Below, piece after piece: positions 1-9,329 of a stretch of DNA of 36,902 nt. The stretch covers positions 1 through 36,902 of the forward strand of contig JAOPWO010000047.1 of the NCBI GenBank assembly GCA_025965635.1, given 5' to 3'. The position numbers and the translations under genes were made by a program. Source of the stretch: Modestobacter sp. (GTDB taxonomy: Bacteria > Actinomycetota > Actinomycetes > Mycobacteriales > Geodermatophilaceae). A model generated the notes under the pieces. It searched no databases. It was given only the letters and a program-made list of their open reading frames with translations, and had not been told where the DNA came from. Position 1 is the stretch's first letter, and each line of letters begins with the position of its first letter.

Positions 1-240
1 GCCCGACGCGCGGCATGAACCCCCACCCCAGCGTCCGACATCACACTGACGTGCCAAGAGCCGCCATACCGGCGGTGTGCGTGCGCCGCTCACCGAGTGC
101 GTTACCGAGGTAGGAGCCCCTGGTGCGGGTATCAGGGCAGAACAATCAGACCGCCGCCCGGGAGAAGAGCATGCGGTATGCTGCCGCAGCGGACAACCGT
201 CTGGACCGGACTGGACCATTGAGACTCGTGGAGGCAACCC

Positions 241-471
241 GTGGCCCAAGCGCACCCGGCGTCAGCGGTGCTGTCCGAGGCTCCAGCCGACGCGTCTCTC
301 GCACCACATTGCCCGCGCTGCGCATCGTCCCTTCGGGATGAGCAGAGCTTTGTCAACGAATCGTGGGCAGCCGTGAACACCATTTTGACGTGCTGGTGTG
401 TCAGGTGCGGATGGTTCGGAGACATCACAGAATATCCGGTCATGCTCGGTATCGATCAGGAGACCGAGTGA
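241..471 (+). CDS. Small putative zinc-ribbon protein (76 aa)
   Basis: This is a 76-residue frame starting at GTG 241 behind a good ribosome-binding site (GTGGAGG, about 5 bases upstream). The protein has two paired-cysteine knuckles, HCPRC near residues 23-27 and CWCVRCGW near residues 51-58, the spacing expected of a small zinc ribbon. The C-terminus is acidic. I do not recognise the family, and the metal site is inferred from the cysteines only. The neighbouring DNA to the right is transposase debris, so the gene sits alone at the edge of the decayed IS zone. Overlapping frames on both strands look like shadows because none has comparable motifs or a ribosome-binding site. Confidence 0.5.
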   Translation: MAQAHPASAVLSEAPADASLAPHCPRCASSLRDEQSFVNESWAAVNTILTCWCVRCGWFGDITEYPVMLGIDQETE

Positions 472-879
472 CGGGTTCCCCCGTCGATCACTGAAATCGC
501 GATGTGGCCGCGACGCACTGGGGACATCCGGGCGTGGTGACGCTACCCGGCCGCGCCCGCGACTCGTGCTGACTCACTTGTACCCGTCGCGATGCGAATG
601 CCCTTGCGAGGCGAGCGCCTCAGCTGTCCCCCGAGCCGGGAACCGCATTGTGCCAAGGGTGCGCGCCTCTGGGACTCGGCGGACCCAGAACTCAGGCCGG
701 CAACCCAACGACTGACGGGTCATGGGCCGGTGAGCAGGACTGAGGATGCCTCGAGCCCTGTGGATCGTTCTTCGACATGCGCTCCGGACACCACATCCGT
801 TGTTGGCGGTGGGTCGGCGCACCTTCGGGCTGTGGTGAATCCCTGAGCGAGTTCGGGGTGCCCGAGTGGACCACGCGGG
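472..879. other. Stretch without a recognisable gene
   Basis: Several open frames cross this stretch on both strands, but none shows a family motif, a convincing ribosome-binding site or protein-like composition. It lies between the small zinc-ribbon gene and the IS3 remnant and may contain unrecognisable IS debris. The first 240 bases of the window likewise hold nothing I can support. Confidence 0.5.
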
Positions 880-1412
880 TGGATCGTCCGTCGGCGATGA
901 ACCGTTAGCCGAAGGCGCGATCATCGGCCTGGATGTCCAGTGCTGCGTTGATCAGGTGTGCGTCGGTCCAGTCCCGTTGGCTCGCCGGGTTGGCGCGCCA
1001 CTTGTAGAAGGCCTGCTTGGAGAAGCCGAGCACCCGGCAGGTCACCGCGACGGGGATCTTCTCGGCGGCGAGCTCTTGGACCAGCGGGTACATCGTTCTG
1101 GGAGCACGTCGCGGGCGAAAGTAGGCCGTCGCCGGCGCAGGATCTCGTTCTCCTGCTCCAGCAGCTCGTTGCGCCGGCGTAGCTCCGCAGCTCAGCCGAC
1201 TCGTTCGTCGACCCGCCGCCGCGATCACCGCCGACGGGCGAGGCCAGTCCGTCGTCCCGGTCGGTGATCTTCAGCCAGCGCTGCAGGCAGGACCTCGAGA
1301 TCCCGCAGTCGCGGGCAACCTGGGGATCGACGCCTCGCCCTCGCGGGCCACGGCGATGACGTCACGCCGGAACTCCGGCGGGAACGGCGGGACCACGATG
1401 CTGATCTTCCAG
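880..1412 (-). mobile_element. Decayed IS3-family element (OrfA plus start of OrfB)
   Basis: Read on the - strand, the first part resembles an IS3 OrfA: a PPEFRRDVIAVARE segment, then after a frameshift RDCGISRSCLQRWLKITDR (helix-turn-helix), then in other frames a coiled-coil-like NELLEQENEILRRA stretch. It continues into the OrfB N-terminus, MYPLVQELAAEKIPVAVTCR followed by VLGFSKQAFYKW. OrfB then meets a TAA stop where the family has Tyr (FGYRFIADE), near position 906, and the DDE catalytic domain is missing. At least two frameshifts and the truncation make it non-functional. Terminal inverted repeats could not be identified. It marks the left edge of the catabolic island. Confidence 0.8.
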
Positions 1413-1662
1413 CGAGGCCGAAGCCTCGCAGGAAGGAGTCAACCGAACCGGGGCAGACCCGGTCGTCCGGCGGCCCGGAGCAACTCCGTGTCGATCGGGT
1501 CCGGACTCGCCCGACGGAGGACCCTCTCGACGATCGCTCAGTGCCCACGTCGACGGTCTGGGAAGTCCCGGCTCCGGCCGGCCTGGCGGGACGCGGCGGA
1601 CGCGCAGCTCACAGGCACGTTCAGCGGGAGTCTTGCAGCCTGCTCGGACGCCCTGCCGTCGC

Positions 1663-1690
1663 TTGACGTGACATGCGACATACTTGTAAC
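1663..1690 (+). promoter_or_regulatory. Putative promoter of the ABC-transporter operon
   Basis: TTGACG (1663-1668) is followed after 16 bases by TGTAAC (1685-1690), a fair match to the actinobacterial housekeeping -35/-10 pattern. It lies directly upstream of the transporter operon and would start transcription near 1697. The DNA from 1413 to 1662 has no recognisable gene. Confidence 0.45.
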
Positions 1691-1746
1691 CTGCCGTCCT
1701 CCAGATGCAACATGACGACGTGTCCTCAGGAAGGCCTGCTGAAACG

Positions 1747-2895
1747 GTGAATCGGACCGCAGAGCTCACATCACAGGGGATCGGTCAACCTCCCGTGGCA
1801 ACAACCGACTATCTCGAGATGTCGCATGTGACGCGCCGATTCGGTGCAGCGACGGCCGTCGACCGACTCGATCTAGCAGTGCGGCAAGGGGAGATCTTCG
1901 CGCTGCTCGGTCCCAGCGGCTGTGGCAAGACGACCTCTCTCCGAATGATCGCAGGCCTTGAACCGGTAGACGAAGGCCGTATTTCTCTCGCAGGCCGGGA
2001 TCTCGTCAACACGCATTCCGGCGCCTTTCTGCGGCCGGAGCGCCGCAATGTTGGCATGGTGTTCCAATCCTATGCCATCTGGCCGCACATGACCGTCTCC
2101 GAGAACGTCGCCTTCCCGCTCAAAATGCGAAAGACGAGTCGAGCGGAAAGGCGCGAGAAGGTGCACCAGGCCCTCGTGGCGACAGGGCTGTCTGCTGTGG
2201 CGGACCGGCCTGCTACGGCCCTGTCAGGAGGGCAGCAGCAGCGCGTGGCCCTTGCTCGGTCCCTCGTGTACCAGCCGGACCTGCTGCTGCTGGATGAGCC
2301 CCTCTCCAACCTCGACGCCAAACTCCGGGTGCAGATGCGGAGAGAGATCAGGCGACTCAACAGTGAATTCGGGCTCACCATGGTCTTTGTCACCCACGAC
2401 CAGGACGAGGCCCTCTCCCTCGCGGACCGGATAGCAGTCATGAATGATGGTCGCGTCGAGCAGGTAGGCAGACCGTCCGATCTCTACGAACGACCGGAGA
2501 CAGCCTTCGTCCGCGACTTCCTCGGCAGGATGCTGGCTCTGCGGGGGACGTTGTCGCGCATCGGTGGCAGCTGCCGCGTCATCATCCAGGACTCCGATCG
2601 GGTGATCACAGTCGCCGATGCGCCGACCGCGCTCACGGATGGCAGCCCGGTGGGGATCTACTGTCGTCCGGAGGACGTCGATATCCTCCCCATGGGTTCT
2701 GATGCCGGTCCCGACGGCAATGAGATTCCTGCCAGCATTCTCTCAGTGGCCTACCTCGGGGACTGTCTGGAGTACGTCGTCCGGGTGGGTGGCGAGGAAG
2801 CCGTTCTGACTGCGCCGAGGTCACGTTCCTACAGGGTCGGTGACGGCGTGATCCTCCGTGTGCCTGCGGACCGAGCCATTGTCTGGCCGTTATGA
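1747..2895 (+). CDS. ABC transporter ATP-binding protein (Fe3+/polyamine type, FbpC/PotA-like)
   Basis: This cytoplasmic ATPase would power import by the neighbouring permease and binding protein. Numbered from GTG 1747 (382 aa), it has Walker A GPSGCGKT at 55-62, the signature LSGGQ at 159-163, Walker B LLLLDEP at 179-185 and the H-loop His at 217. The C-terminal third matches a TOBE-type regulatory domain. The family is the CUT/FbpC-PotA group, about 350-380 aa. The start is uncertain. ATG 1705 lies in frame but would leave almost no leader after the predicted transcription start. GTG 1747 follows AGGAAGG at a rather long 12-base distance, and GTG 1795 is also possible. The stop overlaps the permease start by ATGA, indicating translational coupling. 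The substrate is not evident from the sequence; this subfamily also imports thiamine, 2-aminoethylphosphonate and other organic solutes. Confidence 0.93.
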   Translation: MNRTAELTSQGIGQPPVATTDYLEMSHVTRRFGAATAVDRLDLAVRQGEIFALLGPSGCGKTTSLRMIAGLEPVDEGRISLAGRDLVNTHSGAFLRPERRNVGMVFQSYAIWPHMTVSENVAFPLKMRKTSRAERREKVHQALVATGLSAVADRPATALSGGQQQRVALARSLVYQPDLLLLDEPLSNLDAKLRVQMRREIRRLNSEFGLTMVFVTHDQDEALSLADRIAVMNDGRVEQVGRPSDLYERPETAFVRDFLGRMLALRGTLSRIGGSCRVIIQDSDRVITVADAPTALTDGSPVGIYCRPEDVDILPMGSDAGPDGNEIPASILSVAYLGDCLEYVVRVGGEEAVLTAPRSRSYRVGDGVILRVPADRAIVWPL

Positions 2896-4655
2896 CGGCA
2901 CCGCCGCAGGTATCACCCACGGACGTGCTGCCCCCTACCTCCGGTATCCCGAAACGTCAACGGTGGCGGGGGGCCCGCGGATCGGGCGTTCGCGCCTGGC
3001 TCGTGTTGGCTGTCGTGGGCAGCGCCACCCTGGTACCGCTGGCCTTGCTCCTGGTCAACAGCCTCAACATCGCGTCGGTCAATGAGCCAGTTCGCTACGG
3101 ACTCGACAACTGGCGGGCGGCATTCGCTGACCCTGCCGTGGGTGAGGCGGCATGGAATACGTTCCGGCTGGGTCTGACCCGCACGCTCATCGCAGTGGTG
3201 ATCGCAAGCATCCTGGCTTGGCTGATCGCACGAACTGACATGCCTGGTGGGCACGTCGCCGAGATCCTCTTCTACCTGGCGTTCTTCGTGCCGTCGATCT
3301 CCATGACCTTGGGTTGGATCCTCGTCCTGGATCCCTCCACCGGGGTGCTCAACGAAGCGATCCGTGCTGTCTTCGGGTCGGAGAGCAGTCAGGGACCACT
3401 TACGCCGTACGGGTTCTGGGGGATCATCTGGGTCCACCTGTCATCCTCGACTGTCCCGATCATCACCGTCCTCATCATCCCCGCAATGCGCCGGATGTCG
3501 ACGGCCCTCGAAGAGGCGGCCGCAACCTGCGGCGCCAGCCGCTGGTCCACTGCCAGGCGGATAACGCTGCCATTGATGCTGCCGTCGCTGCTCGGCGCGG
3601 CACTGCTCGGCTTCTTGGCGTCGCTGAAGGCGTTCGAGATCGAGCTCCTGCTCGGCGTGCCGGTAGGCCTGCACGTCTACTCGACCCAGATCTACGAATG
3701 GGTGAGCGACGCGCCACCCGCTTACGGTATAGCCACCGCCCTGGGCGCCGTGTTTGTCCCGGTGATGGTCGTACTGGCCGGCATCCACCGGTTCATCTCC
3801 ACCCGACGCAGTTATGTGACCGTCGGCGCTCATACCTACTCGGACCAACCAGTGCGACTCGGGAAGGTCGGCCGCTGGATCGTCGCCGGGCTCGTCGCCG
3901 CCTACATCGGTGTAACACTGGTCGTACCCCTGGCAGCAATGGTGACCGGGTCCCTGATGCGCCGCTTCGGGTTCTTCGAGCTGGAGAATCCCATCACAAC
4001 ACATCACTGGATGGCACTCTTCGATGACAACTTGCTCATGTCGTCGGTGCGGAACAGTCTCGTCCTGGGCTTGAGCGCAACGGTGCTCGGTGTGGCCGTC
4101 TACTTCTCGATCGCCTATATCGTGGTGCGCAGTCGACTGTCGACCCGAGGCGCCACGGACATCATGGCATGGCTACCCGTGGCCCTCCCCGGGATCCTGC
4201 TGGGGCTCGGCCTGCTGTGGCTCTACCTCGGGACCCCGCTACGAACGGTGCTGTACGGAAACGTCGTAGGGCTGACGCTCGCGATCATCATCGGCCACAT
4301 GGCGGTAGGCACGCAGCAAATGAAGGCCGGTCTTCTACAACTGAGTCCCGACCTGGAGAAGGCGGCCCGAGTCTCCGGTGCCAACCCCCGGAAGGCGACT
4401 CTGCATGTGCTCTTACCGCTGCTAGGGCCCACGGTGGCGGCTACGGCGATCCTCACCTTCGATGCTGCGATCCGCGACATCAGCACGGTCGTCCTGCTGA
4501 GCAGTCGCAATTCCAGGCCGATGTCAATCCTCCTCCTGGAGTACAGCACCGGAGGCGAACTCGAGCGAGCCGCAGCGATGGGCGTGTTGATGAGTCTTGT
4601 CACCGTGACCGTGGCTCTGGTGGCCCGCAGGCTGACGAAAGGCGCGATCAGGTGA
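2892..4655 (+). CDS. ABC transporter permease, fused two-domain (FbpB-like)
   Basis: This 587-residue inner-membrane permease carries two BPD-type transmembrane domains in one chain, as in FbpB/AfuB proteins. Each half has the EAA loop that docks on the ATPase: EEAAATCGAS at about 207-216 and EKAARVSGA at about 489-497. The first membrane segment is near residues 35-56 and the second half begins with a segment near 328-350. About twelve hydrophobic segments are visible. Its ATG overlaps the ATPase stop by four bases, so the two are coupled. The binding-protein gene follows after about 130 bases. A fused permease means one ATPase and one permease gene suffice, consistent with the three-gene set. 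The substrate is unknown. Confidence 0.93.
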   Translation: MTAPPQVSPTDVLPPTSGIPKRQRWRGARGSGVRAWLVLAVVGSATLVPLALLLVNSLNIASVNEPVRYGLDNWRAAFADPAVGEAAWNTFRLGLTRTLIAVVIASILAWLIARTDMPGGHVAEILFYLAFFVPSISMTLGWILVLDPSTGVLNEAIRAVFGSESSQGPLTPYGFWGIIWVHLSSSTVPIITVLIIPAMRRMSTALEEAAATCGASRWSTARRITLPLMLPSLLGAALLGFLASLKAFEIELLLGVPVGLHVYSTQIYEWVSDAPPAYGIATALGAVFVPVMVVLAGIHRFISTRRSYVTVGAHTYSDQPVRLGKVGRWIVAGLVAAYIGVTLVVPLAAMVTGSLMRRFGFFELENPITTHHWMALFDDNLLMSSVRNSLVLGLSATVLGVAVYFSIAYIVVRSRLSTRGATDIMAWLPVALPGILLGLGLLWLYLGTPLRTVLYGNVVGLTLAIIIGHMAVGTQQMKAGLLQLSPDLEKAARVSGANPRKATLHVLLPLLGPTVAATAILTFDAAIRDISTVVLLSSRNSRPMSILLLEYSTGGELERAAAMGVLMSLVTVTVALVARRLTKGAIR

Positions 4656-4783
4656 CGACTGACGATGTGATGTCCCGCCGATCGGCCGGAAGGACGGCGG
4701 CCTGGCTCGAACAGTGAACGCAGCGGGCCGGACGCTGTGCCCGCTTTATTCCAGTCAAAGATGATTAGAGGAGAACTTTTCAC

Positions 4784-5935
4784 ATGAAGACCAGACAGTG
4801 GTGTGCACGGGTGTCCGCGCTCTCTGCTGCAAGCCTCCTTTTGGCTTGCAGCTCCGGAGCTGCGACGCAGCCCGGTGGGGATAGCGCGTCAGGCGCCGTG
4901 AACGAAGATCCTGGCTGCATTGCGGTAGACGATCCGTTGGTGCAGGCAGCCAAGGATGAAGGGTCCGTGGTGATGTCCGGACCGCCGGATCCCAACGTAC
5001 GTGAGCAGCTCCCTGCTGCGTTCGAGGACCGGTACGGGGTCCAGCTGGACTACATCGGCGGGCGCGGCAGTGAGATCGCAGCCAAGCTGCAGGCGGAACG
5101 GCAGGCCGGTATCTACTCGCAGGACGTCTTCGTCGGTGGCGCGGAGACCATGGCCAATGTCTACTACAAGTCCGGCTGGCTGGCATCGCTCAAGGACATG
5201 CTCCCCGCGGAGACGCTTGCCCCAGACAATTGGGTGCGCGCCGGTAGTCCGTGGGTGGATCCGGATGAGAGCCACATCCTGAAGCTGTCGGAGTACGTGC
5301 TCATGCCGTACGCGCTCAATACGGATGAGCTCGCTCCGAGCGACGCACCCACGTGGAAGGACCTTCTGGATCCGTCGTTGCGCGGCAAGTTCGTCATGGA
5401 CGACCCGCGGGTCAGCGGTGGCGCAATCTATACCGCCACCATGCTCTACGAGCAGTTGGGCGAGGACTTCGTCCGCGACTTGTACGTCGGCCAGGAGCCG
5501 ACCTTCATGACGGATGCTCGCCAGGAGGTGGACGCACTGGCACAAGGGAAGTTCGCGGTCGCCATGGGCACCAACCAATCGGACATCGACGCCGCGACGA
5601 CCGATGGCTTGCCGGTCGAGGTGGTGTCCCCCGAAGGCGGCCCGCTCGCGGTTACGAGCGGTTTTGGGCTCCTGGCGGTAGCCGACCGAGCGCCCCACCC
5701 GAATGCTGCCAAGCTTCTGGCCAGTTGGCTCGCGTGTTCGGAGGGGAACGCGGCCTGGAATGAGGCCTACGGGACGCTGAGTGCGCGGTCGGACGTCGAG
5801 CTGGAGGTGGACCTGCCGGAGTATCAGCATGTCGACCCCGACGCCGAGTACTTCGACACCAACTCCTGGGGATTCCTGACCGGGGACAAGCAGCGGGTAC
5901 AGGCACTGCTCACGACCATGCTGGAAGGCAAGTAG
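4784..5935 (+). CDS. ABC transporter substrate-binding lipoprotein (Fe3+-type, copy 1)
   Basis: This 383-residue extracellular solute-binding protein belongs to the family-1/Fe(III) type. It has a lipoprotein signal peptide with lipobox LLAC, the lipidated Cys being residue 22. The start ATG 4784 follows GAGGAG at good spacing. The mature part begins with a low-complexity linker and then the family's typical pattern: an N-terminal lobe with AAFEDRYGVQLDY, a hinge region, and ASWLAC near the C-terminus. It is clearly paralogous to the - strand gene at 14442-15596; shared stretches include SGGAIYTA, DARQEVD and APHPNAAKLL. It is the third gene of the importer operon. A hairpin follows the stop, a common arrangement that lets binding proteins be made in excess. 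Confidence 0.92.
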   Translation: MKTRQWCARVSALSAASLLLACSSGAATQPGGDSASGAVNEDPGCIAVDDPLVQAAKDEGSVVMSGPPDPNVREQLPAAFEDRYGVQLDYIGGRGSEIAAKLQAERQAGIYSQDVFVGGAETMANVYYKSGWLASLKDMLPAETLAPDNWVRAGSPWVDPDESHILKLSEYVLMPYALNTDELAPSDAPTWKDLLDPSLRGKFVMDDPRVSGGAIYTATMLYEQLGEDFVRDLYVGQEPTFMTDARQEVDALAQGKFAVAMGTNQSDIDAATTDGLPVEVVSPEGGPLAVTSGFGLLAVADRAPHPNAAKLLASWLACSEGNAAWNEAYGTLSARSDVELEVDLPEYQHVDPDAEYFDTNSWGFLTGDKQRVQALLTTMLEGK

Positions 5936-5953
5936 AGATTCCAGGTGGATGAC

Positions 5954-5998
5954 ACCGGCGGTTCCGAACGGCCCCTTGAGCTGGTCGGGACCGCCGGT
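5954..5998 (+). terminator. Hairpin after the binding-protein gene
   Basis: ACCGGCGGTTCC (5954-5965) pairs with GGGACCGCCGGT (5987-5998) across a 21-base loop, 11 of 12 pairs being canonical and one a U-G wobble. It lies 18 bases past the binding-protein stop and lacks a U tract. It may be a partial terminator or an mRNA-stabilising structure between transporter and catabolic genes. Confidence 0.4.
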
Positions 5999-6129
5999 TG
6001 CAGTGCCGACCGGGACGAGGCGCCCGTGGGTGCGGGGAACGCACCGGAATCCCTGGCCTCACGGGGGAGCTCGGGTATCACCCGGCTGGTTACCAGACAT
6101 TCTCATCAGTCAGTAGAGGAGTCCGATCG

Positions 6130-7134
6130 ATGTACATAGATGTCCACGGGCACGTCACGGCGCCCGACTCCCTGTACGTGTACAAGTCGGGACTCCTGTC
6201 TCATCGTGGAGCGCACGGCCGCGGAAGTGCGACCTTGACGGCGCAGACGGTGGATGCCGCGCTGGACCAGGCAACGCCGACGTTCGGTGGCCTGTCACAT
6301 CGTCAACACCTCGACGAGGCGGGAATCGATATCCAGTTGATCTCCCCGCGCCCGTATCAGACCATGCACAGCGAAGAGCCCGCGCGGCTGGTCCAGTGGT
6401 ACACGGAAGAGACCAATAACGCCATCCACCTGAGTTGTCAGGTCGAGAGCAGGTTTCGTGGTGTGGCCGGCATGCCGCAGAGCATGCTCTTGGGCGTGGA
6501 CCAATGGGTCGTCGAGCTCCGGCGCTGCGTCGATGAGCTCGGCTTCGTGGCGGCGACGGTCAATCCGGATCCGTATGAGGGCCTCCGGCAGCCGCCGGGG
6601 CTGGGCGACAGATTCTGGTACCCGCTGTGGGAGACGCTGTGCGAGCTGGACATCCCGGCACTCGTCCACTCAGGCGGTTGCCGGCCTCCGTCGCGCGAGA
6701 GCTATTCAGTGCACTTCGTGCAGGAGGAGACCTTGGCGGTGGTCGGCCTGTTGCAGTCCGAGGTCCTGACCGACTTCCCGGAGCTCAAGATCATCGTGTC
6801 GCACGGCGGCGGTGCCATCCCGTATCAGCGCGGGCGGTTCTACCCGGGCGCCTTCCGTCAGGGCGAACGGTTCGAGGACATACTGAGCCGGCTGTACTTC
6901 GACACCTGCCTGTACACGCGCGACTCCATCGAGATGCTGATCCGCGCGGTGGGCGTCCAGCGATGCCTCTTCGGTACCGAGAAGCCCGGTGTCGGATCCA
7001 CACGTGATCCGTCGACCGGCCGTTGGGTCGACGACATCCACCTCCTCATCAACGACATCGATTGGCTGTCGGACGTCGACAAGGGCCGCATCTTCGAGGG
7101 CAATGCCCGCGAATTGTTCAGGCTCGGGGGGTAG
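6130..7134 (+). CDS. LigJ-like amidohydrolase (putative 4-oxalomesaconate hydratase)
   Basis: This is a 334-residue amidohydrolase-2 family protein. ATG 6130 is chosen because GAGGAG lies just upstream and the protein then opens with the usual metal motif; a longer in-frame extension to 5998 looks non-coding. Metal ligands visible are His6 and His8 (DVHGHV) and His180 (VHSGG); His225 (SHGGG) follows, and Glu284 lies in FGTEKPG where most relatives carry Asp. From memory, LigJ of the protocatechuate 4,5-cleavage pathway uses His6, His8, His178 and Glu284, so the fit is close. LigJ hydrates 4-oxalomesaconate to 4-carboxy-4-hydroxy-2-oxoadipate. The next gene starts five bases after the stop and encodes a LigB-like ring-cleavage dioxygenase, which supports an aromatic-catabolic role. 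Decarboxylases of the same superfamily are the alternative. Confidence 0.75.
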   Translation: MYIDVHGHVTAPDSLYVYKSGLLSHRGAHGRGSATLTAQTVDAALDQATPTFGGLSHRQHLDEAGIDIQLISPRPYQTMHSEEPARLVQWYTEETNNAIHLSCQVESRFRGVAGMPQSMLLGVDQWVVELRRCVDELGFVAATVNPDPYEGLRQPPGLGDRFWYPLWETLCELDIPALVHSGGCRPPSRESYSVHFVQEETLAVVGLLQSEVLTDFPELKIIVSHGGGAIPYQRGRFYPGAFRQGERFEDILSRLYFDTCLYTRDSIEMLIRAVGVQRCLFGTEKPGVGSTRDPSTGRWVDDIHLLINDIDWLSDVDKGRIFEGNARELFRLGG

Positions 7135-7139
7135 TAGCA

Positions 7140-8147
7140 ATGGCAGATGTCGTCATTGGCGCGGGAGCTTCCCACGGTCCGCAGCTGAGCATCCCCCCGG
7201 AGCGCTGGTCAGTCAGGGCAGCCGCAGATCTGCACAACGACAAGCTGAGCTTTCGCGGGTCCGACTACACCTACCAGGAACTCCTGCGGGAGCGCGCGGC
7301 TGCCTTCCGTGACGAAACGGCGTTGGACGTCAAGGTTCGTCGGCATGCGGTTGCACGTGCTGCCGTATCAGAACTGGGCGCAGCCATCCTGGCAGCGGAA
7401 CCGGACGTCCTGGTGGTCGTGAGCAGTGACCACAAGGAGATCTTCTCCGACGAGTTCCTGGCTCCGTTCACCGTCTACTGGGGGGAGACGTTCCAACACG
7501 AGCCGTTGGCGCAGGAGCACCTCGACGCCATGCCAGAGGGTGTTGCTGAGGCTGAAGTGGCGAATGTACCGGAGACCAGCACGACGAAACCTGGCCATTC
7601 CAGCCTTGCGCAGCACGTCATCCGGGAGACGGTGCGGGTCGGGTTCGATGTGTGTGCGTCCAATCGTCTTCCGCTTGGCGCGTATGGTAATCGGGGCATT
7701 CCGCATGGATGGGGTTTCGTCCTGCAGCAGGTGCTGCGGGGTGTCGACATCCCAGTCGTCCCGGTGTTCGTCAACACGTTCTATCCGCCGAACCAGCCTT
7801 CTGCGGCTCGGTGTTTCGACTTCGGTGTCGCCCTGGGCGCAGCGGTCCGTAGCTTCCCGAGTGACATCAGGGTCGGTGTCATCGCCTCCGGTGGCCTCAG
7901 TCACTTCGTGGTGGATGAAGACCTCGACCGCGACGTGCTCGCGGCTCTTTGCGATCGGGACCACGAGCGCCTGAAGGGTCTGCCCGCAAGTCTGCTCAGG
8001 TCCGGTACCTCAGAGGTGCGGAACTGGATCACGGTCGCCGGGGCGCTCCAACCGCCACAATTGAGCCCACGGGTGGTCGCGTACGAGCCCTGCTACCGCA
8101 CCGACGCAGGAACCGGCTGCGCAATGGCGTTCATGCTGTGGCAGTGA
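7140..8147 (+). CDS. Class III extradiol ring-cleavage dioxygenase (LigB-like)
   Basis: This 335-residue protein belongs to the LigB superfamily of non-haem Fe(II) dioxygenases that open catechol-type rings. The ligand pattern is visible: His12 in GASHGP, His98 in SSDHKE, His189 in GIPHGW (candidate acid-base residue) and Glu260 in the GGLSHFVVDE segment. In LigB the iron ligands are recalled as His12, His61 and Glu242. No separate LigA-type small subunit is present, so it resembles single-chain gallate, 3-O-methylgallate or related dioxygenases. The start ATG 7140 follows a G-rich stretch and lies five bases after the amidohydrolase stop, so the two are probably co-translated. The substrate (gallate, O-methylgallate, protocatechuate or another catechol) cannot be fixed from sequence. 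Confidence 0.82.
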   Translation: MADVVIGAGASHGPQLSIPPERWSVRAAADLHNDKLSFRGSDYTYQELLRERAAAFRDETALDVKVRRHAVARAAVSELGAAILAAEPDVLVVVSSDHKEIFSDEFLAPFTVYWGETFQHEPLAQEHLDAMPEGVAEAEVANVPETSTTKPGHSSLAQHVIRETVRVGFDVCASNRLPLGAYGNRGIPHGWGFVLQQVLRGVDIPVVPVFVNTFYPPNQPSAARCFDFGVALGAAVRSFPSDIRVGVIASGGLSHFVVDEDLDRDVLAALCDRDHERLKGLPASLLRSGTSEVRNWITVAGALQPPQLSPRVVAYEPCYRTDAGTGCAMAFMLWQ

Positions 8148-8375
8148 GGTAGATGTCCGACCACCACGGGCTGGGGGTAGTGGGCCTGCTCACGAGATCA
8201 CTGATGTGATGCCGCTCGGCCAGCTTCGAGAACGGCGACCGCGGCCATGGTGTCTGCGGTCCCTCCGGAAGGCAACTCCCGGTGAGCCTTGTCCGGCGGA
8301 TCTCCTGAGAGCTCCGCGTGCGGTGTCCTACGCTCCGACTGATTGGCGGCCCCAGTGGTAGACGAATTCGTGGAC

Positions 8376-9329
8376 ATGCTGACCACGGAATCTCTTCTGG
8401 TCACACAGGTGCGCCTGGAGGCCCACGGGGTGATCTCAGTCAGCCTTGAGCACCCTTCAGGGGCGCCTCTTCGGCCATGGAGACCCGGGGCGCACCTGGA
8501 TGTGTTCCTGCCGAGCGGCCTGGTTCGACAGTATTCCCTCTGTGGCGACCCGCGCAATCGCACGACCTATACGGTCGCGGTCCTCCGTGAGGATCGCGGC
8601 CGGGGCGGCTCCGCCGAGATGCACGACACCGCCTGGGTCGGAAGAACCCTGGGAGTTCGCGGCCCCCGCAACCATTTCGAGCTGGTCGACGCCTCGAGTT
8701 ACCTCTTCCTGGCTGGCGGGATCGGCATCACGCCGATACTGAGCATGGTGCGCGAGGTCGCGGAGCGCGAGGTCGACTGGTCGCTGTTCTACGGTGGGCG
8801 AGCCAGGGCGTCGATGGCCTTCGTCGACGCGCTGCGTGAACTCGGTGGTGATCGTGTCCACATCCATCCTCAGGACGAGGTGGGCATTCTTCCTCTCGGG
8901 CCCTTGGTCGAGGTTGCTGCACCCGGCACGGCGGTGTATTGCTGCGGCCCTGAGGGAATGGTCAGCGCTGCCGTCGATGTCTGTGCGGAAGCGGGGATGT
9001 CGTCAGCGCTCCATGTCGAACGTTTTGCGCCGTCGTCTCGTTCTTCATCGGCTACGCCGGCCGGGCAGTTCGAAGTGGAACTGCGCCAGACCGGCGTGGT
9101 GCTGCAGGTTCCGTCGGATCGGACTCTGCTGGAGGTGGTCCGGGATGCGCTGCCCGACATGCCCTATTCCTGCGAGGAGGGGTATTGCGGGTCCTGTGAG
9201 TCACGCGTCCTCGACGGGATGCCGGAACATCACGATGACATCCTGACCCCGGAGGAACGGGAGAAGAGCGACACGATGATGATTTGTGTCGGCCGCTCGA
9301 AGACCTCACGGCTGGTCCTCGACCTGTGA
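8376..9329 (+). CDS. Oxygenase reductase, FMN/FAD-NAD-2Fe-2S (VanB/PDR type)
   Basis: This 317-residue protein (from ATG 8376) has the phthalate dioxygenase reductase layout. The flavin motif RQYSLCGDP is at 51-59, the NAD-binding GGIGITP at 114-120, YCCGPEGM at 188-195, and the C-terminal plant-type 2Fe-2S domain has Cys266, 271, 274 and 304. Such proteins pass electrons from NAD(P)H to a Rieske oxygenase, for example vanillate O-demethylase VanA. No oxygenase subunit is encoded anywhere in the window, so the partner must be elsewhere or lost. The start is uncertain: TTG 8343 and GTG 8355 are in frame, none has a strong ribosome-binding site, and 317 aa matches the family. The 228 bases before it hold no recognisable gene, so it may be transcribed separately from the dioxygenase. 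Confidence 0.9.
   Translation: MLTTESLLVTQVRLEAHGVISVSLEHPSGAPLRPWRPGAHLDVFLPSGLVRQYSLCGDPRNRTTYTVAVLREDRGRGGSAEMHDTAWVGRTLGVRGPRNHFELVDASSYLFLAGGIGITPILSMVREVAEREVDWSLFYGGRARASMAFVDALRELGGDRVHIHPQDEVGILPLGPLVEVAAPGTAVYCCGPEGMVSAAVDVCAEAGMSSALHVERFAPSSRSSSATPAGQFEVELRQTGVVLQVPSDRTLLEVVRDALPDMPYSCEEGYCGSCESRVLDGMPEHHDDILTPEEREKSDTMMICVGRSKTSRLVLDL

Noticed and set aside
1362..1769. 135-codon - strand frame over the operon promoter
   Set aside because: It overlaps the IS3 remnant and the promoter, and shows no motif or ribosome-binding site.
5998..6129. 44-codon N-terminal extension of the amidohydrolase
   Set aside because: A strong ribosome-binding site precedes ATG 6130 and the family begins right there with the HxH metal motif.
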